The position numbers were made by a program, and so were the translations under genes. From positions 42,241,445 to 42,305,444 of the forward strand of contig OX352772.1 of NCBI GenBank assembly GCA_947095535.1: a stretch of 64,000 nucleotides of DNA, in the 5' to 3' direction. Below the pieces are notes generated by a model. The model was not told where the DNA came from and made no database searches. It saw only the letters and a list, made by a program, of their open reading frames with translations. Positions within the stretch are counted from its first letter, which is position 1. Each line of letters starts with the position of its first letter. The DNA comes from Poecilobothrus nobilitatus (taxonomy: Eukaryota; Arthropoda; Insecta; Diptera; Dolichopodidae). This document shows positions 21,095 to 33,400 of this stretch, piece by piece.

Positions 21095-21545
21095 GTTTTT
21101 GGCTAGGTAGGTAGGTAGGTATGGTGGTGACCTTCACGATGCTACGTAAAGGCTTCAATTAGCACTAGATTGCGCCATTTTGATACCACTGCACTCACGT
21201 GACCTGTGTTTTTAGATTGTTTGCGATTTTATATCCAACCCGAGTAGTTCAGATACGAAATCAGTAATTTGATTCTGTGTTCAGAGAGCTCGCTGAGGTT
21301 GTGGTAGAATGGTTTACCGAGTGAGAGAAGTCTGGCTCTGAGATTCCCAGTTTAGCTGCATGCGTACCTACTGGTCAGTGACCTGTGATGATTACCACTA
21401 GTCTGGCGATGTCTATGCGAGATTTGGATATCAACTCGTTTGATCTCCTTTTGTTGCATGTGGGCCACAATGTTCTAGATATGGTGCAATTACTGAGATT
21501 ACTCCACCTATTTTGCGATTTCGCTATATACAAAGAGAGCATCCG
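21095..21545 (-). pseudogene. Non-LTR retrotransposon ORF2 C-terminal relic
   Basis: A G+C-richer block. One minus-strand frame reads WSNLSNCTISRTLWP, then KSRIDIARLVVIITGH*PVG followed by THAAKLGISEPDF. This follows the W...C..SK.LWP / SR..I...VGV.TGH..VG.HA.RLGI pattern found after the RNase H-like region of R1/Jockey-group LINE ORF2 proteins, with one stop inside it. Further stops follow, and the zinc-finger cysteines expected after it are lost. On the minus strand it ends in (CCTA)n, a plausible LINE 3' tail. It is a dead, 5'-truncated copy. Confidence 0.6.
21103..21122. repeat. (TAGG)n microsatellite
   Basis: A short tetranucleotide run at the 3' end of the LINE relic. An inverse run (CTTACCTACCTACCTAG) occurs near 22497-22513. 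Confidence 0.8.
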
Positions 21546-24500
21546 TTAATATTATCTGTTTAATTTTTATTTTAATTATTAATATATTAATTATTTTTGT
21601 GTTCTAAAATTTCTAATTATTCAATTAACTTTTAAGCAATTTACAACATTTTCAAAAAAAGAAATAATCTTATTATCTTAATAGAGGCATCGTATTTTCT
21701 TTCAATAAAAAATATAATCCATATTATTTCATTAATAAAATATAAATTTTTACCTAATTAAAATAAAAATACAAAAAAAAAAACAAAAAAAAAAAACTTT
21801 ATATTATTATTATCCAACTTCTCACTTATCAAAATGTCATCTAAATAAAAAGCAAAAAGTCTAAACTTCAAAACTTTTAAAAATATATTCTATCTTAAGA
21901 TTCCGGCATATATTTGATATTCTATGCAACAAATCTTTCCCCTATCCTAAAAAAAAATTTTAATTTTTTTTGTTGTTTTTTTTATCACCTGTCATAAAAA
22001 GTTTTTCTTGAATTATTTGAAATGAAATGTAACCGCTTCATAGAGGTCATTCACTTTTAGCATTATAATATTAATTATATGTATTTATTTTTTTTAAATA
22101 TGCTAAAGCAGTGTCTTTCAAAGTGTTAGAATAAAGCAAAAACACAATGCTTGAATAAGTGCTTGAATAAGTGCTTGAATAAAACATTTCACTTGTTTTG
22201 AAATCATTTAAAAAGCCAAAACATTGAAATATTTATTATAGAAATAGGAAGAATTGAAATATGAAATCCTACTAAACAGTACCTACTCTATGGAATGGAA
22301 GTACCTACTCTATTTATTATACGTCCTACTCTATTAAGTAAAAATTTCTTGTTAGTTCAATTTAACTTCCCCTATTCGGAAGTATCAAAACAGAAAATCT
22401 ATAGATGGCATTTTCCATTTTATTATAAACACTAAATTCATAATGTATGTTTTAAACTAAGCATTAGAAGAACTTCATTACAACAACTTTCGCAGCTTAC
22501 CTACCTACCTAGTCATGCGAAACAATTAAAAATATAATTCTCCAAAGAAAATATATTGTGTCAAGCCCAAGTCGTTAATGATAAATGCGGAAAAAAAACC
22601 ATCTCCAAAAATCAACATGTCATCGTTTAATACATTATCTTTCTTTATCTACAGCTCATGCATCAAAGCTACAAGATATGTACTTCACTGACCATAATGC
22701 TTTAAAAATACTTTATTTTTCATTTTCACCGGCAATGCCTTGAACTATAAAGAGAGAAACATAAACAGTGGCGAAAGAGAGAGAAAATTTTACAATGGCA
22801 CAATAGTACTATATGATACTACAATAATTGCACATCGTCAATAATGCTAGGATACTTTTATTTCCATGTTTATCTATGGTCACAAAGAGGAGAATATAAC
22901 GTTCTAAGAACACAATGACACTAACGGTACTAACAAATGAGATTTAGTATCATTAAATTTTTACTAAATAATTCTAACTACTGAATATTTGTGAAACACT
23001 TTTTTATTACAATTTGCATTAGCACTTTTTCTTACAACATAACCTCATAATAACCATATTTTTCTTTAACTATTATACATTTTCATCATTCATCATTTTT
23101 CATTGTTTCACTTCCACATTCAAATTTTAAATTCGAATTTATATTCTTATTTTCGTTGATTTTTATTACCTAACATCTGATATCACTGCTTTCGCTTAAA
23201 TACAAAAAGCTATACATATTCTAATTTTTTCATTTGCAACCAAAAATATCAAAAACAATAATTACAAAAGGACAAAAACTTACATTTAAACTAAAATAAT
23301 AGAATAAAATAGAAAATAATAAAAAAAAAAATTATAATAGAAACCAAGAAATAGAAAAAAAATGTCTAAAAGTAGCAGCACTTCATTTAACAACAATGGC
23401 AATAGACGAAACCTTAACGTTTAAAAAGGAAAACAAATAAGTCGCATTCTTTTCAATTCTAACTTAAAATGATTTATACAAAATATAGAAAAATATATAG
23501 GAATGTCACGAAGATAAAAATAAAACAAAAAAAAAAAAACTTGAAAGGAAGAACTCAACCATGAGACAAAACCTGAATATAAAATTAAAAAAAAAAACAT
23601 AAAAAACTAAAAAAACCTGATGACCGAACCACAATAAATGACAAAGTTAATGGGTAGATTATAACTAAAACCAAACATCAGTAATAAATTTATCTTTAGT
23701 TTATTTTTAGTTTTTTATCTCTTTCTTTCTTTTGTTTTACCACCTTTTAATTTTTATATTAAGGAAAATTTAAAAGAAAAAAAAATTCATTTGTATGATT
23801 GAAGTGAAATGAGTAGTTAAGAAAAAAAAAAGAAAAACTTAAGTCTCACGTCTTTAAATAGATATTCGTCGTCTATTTATTTAGTTCTTTTGGATAAAGA
23901 AGATGTTTAGTGTATTGTATCCTATAGGTTAAGAAAATAAAAAAAAAACCTTATAATACATGATATCCTTGTATACATTATATAAAATATATGTACAAGG
24001 ATATGACCCAATACATCGAAACTAATAATAGAAAAACAAAATTGTATCAAAAAAAAAAATATACATATATATACTTGTATATATAAATAAGAAGAAATAT
24101 ATAATCTTAATAAGATTTTTTAGGCTCTCCCCCAAAGTTTAATTAAAACTTTTTATAACAATCTTTTGTTGCATTTTTTACTATTTTTTTTTTTTTGCTT
24201 TTTTTTTTATTTTAGTTAGAATTAAATGAAAAATGGTTTGTAATTTCATAGATATATTAGCAGATCTAGAACAATATTTGGAATACAAATTTTTTGATTG
24301 AAATTAAAAGTAAACTATTTTATAGATACAATTAATATCAACTTACAATCTTTACATTTTTTTTTTGGGAAATTTCAGACATTATCAATAATCTGAGGAA
24401 CGTATATTTGACATTACAATTACTTTAAATTTATTTGACATAAGTAATTTTAAGATTACTCAGTTGGGGTATTGCAAGGTTTTTGAAGCTCTATAACGAT

Positions 24501-24832
24501 ATTACATTACAATTTTGTATTGATTAGTTCTATATATTGAGTTAGCCTGGTAACACTATATTTTAGGTATTCTTCTAAATTATGTGTGAAAAAAGACTTA
24601 CATTCTGCCGGGTTTTTGCTTATTCGCTTTTAATGAAAAATTTTATATTTCACAATATTATACATTGGCATTTGGCATTACAAGTGTCGACAAATGCATG
24701 AGGTTTCAATATTGTTCGTTTACATGACTCGTCTCTAGAAATTAATCAAGAGAATAAAATTGGTACAGACAAAGTTCCGTTTTGATAACATTCCATGGCC
24801 CGTTCATAAATAGAATTAGTAATTATCTCTGG
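21546..24832. other. Non-coding stretch with minor repeats
   Basis: Contains three 12-bp tandem copies of GCTTGAATAAGT near 22148-22183 and a perfect 11-bp-arm hairpin at 23963-24004. Otherwise no gene or interspersed repeat recognised. Confidence 0.45.
23963..24004. repeat. Hairpin with 11-bp perfect arms
   Basis: ATATCCTTGTA at 23963-23973 pairs with TACAAGGATAT at 23994-24004 across a 20-base A+T loop. Confidence 0.7.
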
Positions 24833-24835
24833 GAA

Positions 24836-24910
24836 GGTAGAGTAGGGCAGGATAGAGTAGAGTAGAGTAAAGTAGAATAGAGCAGAGTAGGGTAGGATAG
24901 AACAGGGTAA
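24836..24910. repeat. Imperfect (TAGAG)n pentanucleotide repeat
   Basis: About 14 degenerate five-base units (TAGAG, TAAAG, TAGGG). The minus-strand frame of 61 codons here is a shadow of it. Confidence 0.85.
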
Positions 24911-25999
24911 CGTTACCCTAGGTTTTCGCATAATTTAAAAAAAAATTCATATTTTGATTAAATATTTTAAGATTTATAACGACAAATATAACTGCAATTG
25001 TAAGTTGTCAGAATAAAAAAAAAACAACATTTTTAAATATCCAGTAAAAATGTCATTCCTAGTTTATAACAAACTTACAGTTATAAACATGTAATTTTTA
25101 TTCAATTATTTTTTTAATCAATATTTGTCTTATATTAAACCATGTGTATGTATATGTATAAATATGGTATATTCATTTACAGTACATCTACATACTTATA
25201 TATTTTTTCCCCATTGATTTCTTGCCTTACATAATATTAAATTGGACACTTTAATGATGGTCATGGTGTAATGAACAACCAGAAGTCAACCTAAATTTGT
25301 CAAAAACTTTATTTAAAAAAAGATATATTAGGATGAGGATAGAATAGAATAGTATGAAATTGAGAAGAGACGGTAAAAGTGGTACATAGATGGTTAAAAT
25401 TAATGAAAGAAGTTTACATAATTCTTTTGTTTTTTTTTTTTTTTTGGTTTCCTCTATTTTCTTTTTAGATTTTGTTTATATTTATCAATTTTGTTTTTTT
25501 TTCTGTATTGTTTTGTATTGTTGATGAAATAATAAGACGAAATTTGAAAATAAGTTTTTATACTTTTTTGTCCCGTATATATTTTATTTTTTATATAATG
25601 ATATTTTATTAAAGGAAGGTGGAAAAAAACTAAGAAAGGAAACGGTAAATAGAAAATTTTGGAATGAAAACCAAACAGGTGTGACGATAAAATGTCTGAT
25701 TTTGGTTTTTCTTTATGTTTATTATTATTTTTTTTTTCGTTTTAATTTTAAGAGCTTTTTTCTTTTGTTGTTTTCTTTTGTTCTTGTTACTACAGATTTT
25801 ATTTAATCATGATTAACAACGAATACTGAGGGTCTTGTAACTTTAAAATATGTTAAAAATATTATATTTATGGTCTATGGATGAAAAAACAAATTAGATT
25901 TATGAATTTCATAATTTGAATAATTTTCTAAAAATTAATTTTTCAGAGCATTAACTAGGATAGATAGAATTTTAGAATTGAAGTCATTTTTAGAAATAT
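24911..25999. other. Non-coding stretch
   Basis: Poly-T and A+T-rich DNA; nothing recognised. Confidence 0.5.
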
Positions 26000-27252
26000 A
26001 ACAAGTAAATGTAACAGTAAGTCGATGCAACCGACTTATTAATACCCTACACCTGAATAATTCGAATTAAATTAAAAATCCATAAGTGTTTTTGGCAGCT
26101 GCTTGAACTTCTTCCCTTTTCTGTCTTATTCAACTCGAATTTCAAGAACGTAAAAGAGGCATCCGCTTGGGATATGCTTGACACCCTTGTATAAAATTTT
26201 AAGTTTCTATCTTAATTATTTTCGAAGATTGGTAGTCCTTGGGAGGTTTGTGTCAGCTACCCGAATTGCCACTCCAATTCATCGAATCTATCTCAGGAAC
26301 ATAAAGAAAACTTGCCAGAACACCATTCTATTAAATTTAAAGGTTCTACTTTTGTTGGTTTTGGAACGGAAGTTTCCAAAATACGAACCCATGGTTCAAA
26401 TTCTTTCAAATGTCAGTTTCCAATTTTGCAGAAAAGGAAACATAACAGAACACCTTTGTACTAAAAATAAAAGTTCTATCTTTGTTGGTTGTGGAGATAT
26501 ACTCGTTTGCTCTCGGGCTCGTCCGGAAGCTTCCAAGATTTGAACCCATGGACCAAATCCTCACAAATTTCAGAAACATAAATCAAACATGTAGGAACAC
26601 CATTCTGCCTAATTTAAAGGTTATATCTTTGTTGCATTTGGAGATAATATCATTTGCTCTGAGGCTCGTTCGGAAGCTTTCAAAATCCGAACCCAAGGAC
26701 CAAATCCTCTCAAATTTCTGAGGCCTAAATCATACATGAAAGAACACCATTCTGCCAAAAGTAAAGGTTATATCTTTATTGGTTTTGGAGATAATCTCAT
26801 TTGCTCTGGGGCTCGTTCGGAAGCTTCCAAAACCAAACCCATGGACCAAATCCTCTTAAATTTCAGAGACATAAATCGAACGGGAAGAAACATCATTGTA
26901 CAAAATTTGAAGGTTATATCTTTGTTGCTTTTGGAGATAATCTCGTTTGCTCCGGAATCATTCGGAAGCTTCCAGAATCCGAACCCATGGACGGATTTTG
27001 TCCAGATTCGAACTTAGCCTTTCTTTCGTAATTAGTAACCTACTATATAAATTTCATCAAGATAGCATCATTATTTTTTGAGTTATCGTGCGTACGGACG
27101 GACGGACGGACGGACATCGCTAAATCGACTCCGGCGGTGATCCTGATTCAGAATATATATACATGTCTATACCTAACTCGCTTCCTTTTGGTGGTTACAA
27201 ACACCATACCAAAGTTAATATACCCTATACTTAATGTGTAGGGTATAACAAT
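26000..27252 (+). mobile_element. Family H1 element, about 1.25 kb, with 147-bp central repeats
   Basis: Begins ACAAGTAAATGTAACAG with hairpin AAGTCG..CGACTT and ATACCCTACACC. The centre is a tandem array, with GAACACC-type anchors at 26317, 26448, 26595, 26742 and about 26886 (131-147 bp apart). Then come (GGAC)n at 27094-27113, AAATCGACTCC, and a terminal hairpin ATACCCTATACTTA..TGTAGGGTATA. The copy at 53752-54838 has the same order inverted. The design (microsatellite, central repeats near 150 bp, terminal hairpin) is that of DINE-1-type Helitrons. Frames of 79-121 codons inside are array translations. Confidence 0.7.
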
Positions 27253-28516
27253 AGTCAAGAGATTTAGGAGCTTTTATAAAAGTAGGGAAAGAGAAACAGA
27301 GATTGTTCAATATTAAAAATGACTGTCAAATCCTTATACTTACATCACAGGTTTATCATAATAGCAGAGAGGAGATTGTCATATATCTGCAGTACCCTCC
27401 TACCCTCTGGAGTATTTGACTATATTTCATTTATTGAAATGACTGTATTTTATTTTAATGGAGTTTATTAAACTGAATTTAAATTAATTTTTTTTTTGTG
27501 TTAAAATGTAGTTAAATAAATATAAATATAGTTGAATAAAAAATCAGGATTATACGCTTCTTTCTAGAATATGTACATATGCAGAAAATAGAATAAAAAC
27601 ACCGGTAATTATAGAATCGTTTTTAATATAAATCATTAATAGATAGTTCAAGTATTTTTTATAAATTCAATCACTTTAAATTTAAAGTTAAGTTAAGTAA
27701 TATCTTTAGTTTTTAATTACAAATTAGTTTAGTCAGAGTTTTTAATTACAATGACAATATGTATTTTCTGGTGACGTGTCATACTCCCACAGGTCAGAAC
27801 CCCACAATAAGGTTGTGTCCCACTATGGTGGGCTGGCTAGAAAATAAAGAAAATATATATGTACTTGTCGAAAATATTCAGATTTTATAGTCGATTATCA
27901 ATCAATTAAAGTTATAATCTTTTTCAAGAATGTATGGACTCTATTTCATATATCCCCTTGATACGCCACTGATGTTAATCTTAAAACAATTTAATTCAAT
28001 AAAAAAATTTGAATTGTTACTTTTTATTTTTTACTGAAATGTGTTAAAATCTATTCGATTAACGGTAAACCTCTTTTTGTTTTTATCATCAACACATGTC
28101 AGTTTCAATCTAAAGATGTAAAAACATTTTTTATTTATCCTTTAATTAAAAAGTATTATCTTGTCATAATAATGCCTAAACAATTTTTACAGACAATTTA
28201 TTGTAGATTTTGCGAGAATCATTGGTCATCACATGTTAAATAGGATCTTATGCCTCAATATACTCATACCCCAATAGCAAAGAAGAAAATACCGATAATT
28301 TTGACATTAAATTATCGAATAAGTCAAAAATAATTTTTATTTTTGTTAAATCGCAAACCCAAACTCACCAAAAATATTATAATTGTAATTTTAAATAAAT
28401 AATAAAAAGGTTAAGATTTTTATACTTTTAAAAGTAAATATAAAAAACCAAGCAGTTTGGATATTATTAACAAGTGCGGTTTTTAAAAACACACATTTCT
28501 ATAAACGTTTTTGTAC
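27253..28516. other. Non-coding stretch
   Basis: One dispersed phrase (ATCAGGATTATACGCTTC near 27543) shared with the fold-back element; otherwise nothing recognised. Confidence 0.45.
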
Positions 28517-28675
28517 CCAATAGTTTAGTGGTTAAGGCAGTGGTCTTTAATTTCTTTCAGCCTCTGGGTCATATATGCACTGGTCTTTCATTTCTTTCAA
28601 AACGCAGCTGGATCATATATAGATTAATAAAAAAATATATAGATTTTTCTTATTTAAAATAATTCTTGTAAAGGA
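28517..28675 (+). mobile_element. SINE-B copy 2, internally duplicated
   Basis: A box AGTTTAGTGGTTAAGGCAG. The segment GGTCTTTAATTTCTTTC is repeated as GGTCTTTCATTTCTTTC. The end GGATCATATATAGATTAATA matches the copy at 63705-63806. The B box is degraded. Confidence 0.5.
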
Positions 28676-29937
28676 TAATAGATGGCCCATAAATAAAAAT
28701 ATTTACGTCTCATACTCTTGCATAATAGCTACAGCCGTATAATCAACGGCCTAATTAAAAAAAAAAATAATACATCCAAAAACTCGTAACTTTTTATTCA
28801 CTTTAATGTTGTTAATGTAATTTTTAGAAATAATATATACCAACTTAAAAAAAAGGCTTATTATAAATGACATCCAACAAAAATTTGTTTCGTTTTTAAT
28901 ATTTTCTTGATATACTAAGATAAATTTACTATATTTATATCAAATACATATAAATATATTTAATATAAAGTATGAGATAAATAAGAAAAGAATTCAGTTG
29001 AAAATAAAAAAAAAAAACTTTGGGGTCACAAAAAAAAATGAAAAGTAAAATAAAAAGAAAATTTTACTTATTTGTTATTTTCAGATTTACCAAAGAAGTT
29101 TTAATGCATTTAAATGCAAAACTTTTAAAACAAAGTTCATCCTTACCATTTTATTTTTCTTTTTTAATCAGAATAATCTCGTCATAATTTATTTTTGTAA
29201 TTAAAAACAAAAAAATAAAACAAAAAACAAAATTTTTAATTGAAAATTTAAATGAACATTATGAAAAAATAATTTTTTTTTTGCAGATTTCCAGAAATAA
29301 AAAATAAATAGTAAATTAAAAAAAAAACCAAATAAAAACAGCAAATTAAAGATTAAGGAATAGAACAAGATTTCTTCCACCCCCTTTTCGTACAATAATT
29401 AATTACAACTTCTTATTAGTCATCAATTTATCTTCAATTAAGGTCATCAATTTACTAAGTCAGTATTTTTTTCTATTGTATTATAATTAGGTTATTCATC
29501 ACATAATTTTAGGTTATTCACCACTTATGATGAATGATTGGTGAATTATGGTTACTGTTTAATTAATCATAAATTCAAATGTGGCTATCAGATGGCCATT
29601 AATCGAAAATTAAATTTTAATTTTTCAAATTAAGATCAAGTGATAGACAAGAAATTTAAATTTTTGAGACAAAACCATATAAAGTTTAAACTTCTTGTTT
29701 ATGACATAATTCAAAGGAACCAACCAAATTCTGTACATAAATTTCATAAATAAGAAAATCGAACTAAAAAACTTTTATGAACTAAAGGATCCTCCATTGA
29801 ACTAGGAGAATCAAAGTAAAAAACTTATTTTGTGTTACCTACATACAAGAATGTTATGACATTCGCTTGCAAAGATTTAACTAATAATTGTTGTTTCTTT
29901 TTTGAGAAATTTTAAAATATTTTTTTATTATTATTTT
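28676..29937. other. Non-coding stretch
   Basis: A+T-rich; nothing recognised. Confidence 0.5.
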
Positions 29938-30430
29938 CACACTGTTCGTCCGTTCGGCCGTAAGTACACAAAACTACTATACGATTTAAGATAGAACAAT
30001 AAAATTTTAGTAATTTTCAAATGTTTACATTTCACGTTCTGCTGAACATTTTTTCAATCTAAGAACATCAAACGACATGATTTTTTTAGCTTTAAAAATA
30101 AATACTTTGTAATCTAGTATTTACATTTACCGTTAGATAAAGATAAAATTTTACAAAATGTCACTCCCATCATAATACCGGCACGCTTTCTATTAGCATC
30201 ATATAGAAAATTATGAGAGCACAAATTTCTTTGAACCCTTTGCGTGTTTAACATAGCTTTTAAGGATCAAAAATTGACCATTTGCAATTTTTATACACCT
30301 GTAATTTACGCAACTGTCCAAATTATTTCAAAGTGCAAAAATTAAAGATTTAACATTACAATTTCACATGTCTTAGCACTTTTTTTATAATTACATAGAG
30401 CTTCCTTTAAATTTAAGGAAACTGTCTCTT
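29938..30430 (-). mobile_element. Family H3/H2 element, decayed
   Basis: Runs from TTCGTCCGTTCGGCCG through TTTACATTTACCGTTAGATA and ACACCTGTAATTTACGCAAC, the reverse-strand order of the copies at 6888-7640 and 51904-52690. Confidence 0.5.
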
Positions 30431-33400
30431 GATTTTTCATAATGGTTTTTTACATATAAAATTCTATTATTATTAGTAAGTCACAATATTTTAAACTATT
30501 TTTATTATTATTTGGAAAATTTACACCTTGTAGAAAATGTAGTTTAAGATTTTGTCTTTTTTCCTTTATGTCCTTTGATTCGGTTAATATATGGATATAT
30601 ATATATAAATATATAAGATATAAGTAAGTAAGAATTTATTTTTTACAATAAATCCAAACTACATGATTATTAATGAACAAAATAATTAATTAATGAAACG
30701 GATAATTCGAATAACATATATATACTATTTAATATAAAAAATCATGCATTATAAAACAATGATTAGTTATACTTGTTATCAATTATTTAAAATCATTTTT
30801 CTCTATCTAATCTAATTATAATACAATTATTAATTACTTTTAAGAATATATAACTAATCAATAAAAAAATAAAATATAATTATTAATAAAGAAAAAGAAA
30901 ATATTTGAATGAAAAGAAAACTTACAAAAGTTTTTAATAAATTCACCATGAGTCATTCTATAATAATTTGATTCACCATAAAAAATTTCAAAAGAAAATC
31001 AAATACAAAACAAAACAAAAAAAGCAAAAAACAAATTTCAAAGAAAACTAAAATTAAAGAATATTAAAATGAAATTTCAAATTTTGTTAATTTGAAAATT
31101 TTCCAAAGTCTCACACTTCTAAGCCGATATGTTAAAACCAAATTTTAAAAGATATTATAATTTTTATTATAAATTTTTAGCATTTCTTTATACCTTATGT
31201 AAATTAAATTTATGTTTTAATTATTTGTTTTGATTCGTATTATCCAAGAATTTCTTTTTTAGTTTTTAAAAATTTCTTTAACGGGTAGACTCAAACAGAC
31301 GAATAAACATTAAAGATTTTCTAAAAAATTTTCAAGGCAATTAATCAATATTCGAATATAAACCACTTAGCAATGAGAAAATTTCATATCTATTTTATAC
31401 AAATTTTCACTTTCAGTAGCTCTTTTGATCAAATTTTCTACAATGATCTGAGCTAATCGGTTCAAAAAATATTTTTATTTTCAAACTAAAAATAATGATC
31501 TAGAAATGACAAGAACAACGTTTTTTTTTTTTTTTATTCTAATAAGATTAAAAGTTGAAAAAGTTTTTCGTCCAAAATTTTGTTTTAGAATTATTAATGA
31601 ACAAAAAATAATAATAATAATAAGAATAAAAATTTGAATTATGTTATTTTTGGTTGATTTTATATTTTATTTTTATAAATTTCATTATAATATTCGTTTA
31701 TTTTTTACCATGAATGTCAATTTCTTATTTTTAGTTTTTTTTTTTTTCGTTTTGTTTTGTTTTGTTTTGTTTTATATAAATCAAATTCTTTTAATCTTTA
31801 TATTTTTTTTTTAAGAAGAATCATAATTAAACTTTTTTAATTATGATTAAGAAAATATTCAAAAATTTAAATAAAAGTTTGTATGGAAAACAAAAATTTT
31901 CCCCAAAATTTTTTTTTTTTCCTAATACGATGAGATCATAATTTAAATTTATTTTCCTCATCATACTTTCATATTGTTTTGTCATATGAAAAAAATATTA
32001 TATAAATAAGTTTTTAAAAAACCTATAAGTAATTTAAAATTTATTCTAAGATTGTTATACTAAAAAACTCTCAAAAAAATTTAACTATTTATTCAAGCAA
32101 ATGAATTTTTTTTTTTTGGGAAATCTGAAATTTGTCTAAAATAAAACCACTAAAAATGATTACCTTATTAATAATCATAATCCTCTAATTGTTATGGCAA
32201 AGCTTAAAAAAAATACCCACAATACTTGAGAAGCTTAAAAAAAAGATTATAACTTTTTATAATTAAAATTTGTATTAAGCATAATATTTAAGCTTTAATT
32301 CCTAATCAAGTACATATATCTACTAATAGTATGTAATTGAAAAATATGTGTTCGCCTAAAAATATGCAATTTTATTTTAATTTTAAAAATATTTCAGTAA
32401 ACACGTCTATAATTAAAATTCTCTTTATAGTTAAATATTTATTATCAGTATTAATAATTTCAATTCAATTACAAAACTATAAAAGCAAAAAAAAAAAATA
32501 AAAAATTAAATAACAATATTAAATAAATATTAATATTCTATAAGAAAAATAAAATTAATTACTTTCATATTCATATAATTATATGTATTTAATTACAAGA
32601 AAAATCAAAAATTCTAAAGATATACTATGGAAAACAACGGAACATAAAGATTATATTAAAAATCTGCTCAAGTAATCTGGTTTCATTATTTTTAAATTAC
32701 ACTTTTAATAAAACTAACATTATTACATCCAGATCTAAATACTTAAAATATTTAAAAACAACGCCTTACAATCGTTTCATTATCATTGTTAATAAATAAT
32801 AGAATAAGATTTATATTTACATTTGTAAATAAATACAAACATATATAATAATTGTAATGTCAGAAATAATAATTCATTTTCATTTCCATTTATTCACTTA
32901 TTATTTTATTCATTTATTTCATTTTCATTTTTTTTTTTTTTTCTCATTCTGTCATTATTCTGTCTTTTATGTTTTCGCGTTAATTCAAAATGTTTTATTT
33001 TATTTTAAAAATGTCCTATATATTCTTTTGTTATATAGGAAATCCTTACAAGTCCTTTAATTTATTATTTAAACAATTCATATTTTTTATGCTGTTGACA
33101 TAATTCGAATATTTTTTTGTTTTTTATTTTTTATTTTTGTATGGTATTCTTAATGGTTTGTTATATATTTTCTTTTTTCTTTTTCTTTAATTTCTTCTTC
33201 TCTATTTTATTTTCCTTGATATCTACACAAATGTTAAATTTAATTATAAAATTGAATTTTGATTTTTAATTCACTTGAATACTTGTTTGAAAATCTTTTA
33301 AAAGTTTACCACCAATATTAAATGATAATAAAACTCTTGTTCTATTTCTTCTTTTTAAATTAATTTAACACACACTTTTATTAAAAAAATGTAAGTGCTG

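Noticed and set aside
26178..27031. Overlapping + frames of 76-121 codons with a repeated protein motif
   Set aside because: The frames change from unit to unit of the 147-bp central repeat of an H1 element and include no consistent single reading frame.
27090..27115. (GACG)n runs as a CRISPR-like or regulatory repeat
   Set aside because: They are pure tetranucleotide microsatellites without spacers, found at the same position in several copies of mobile elements.
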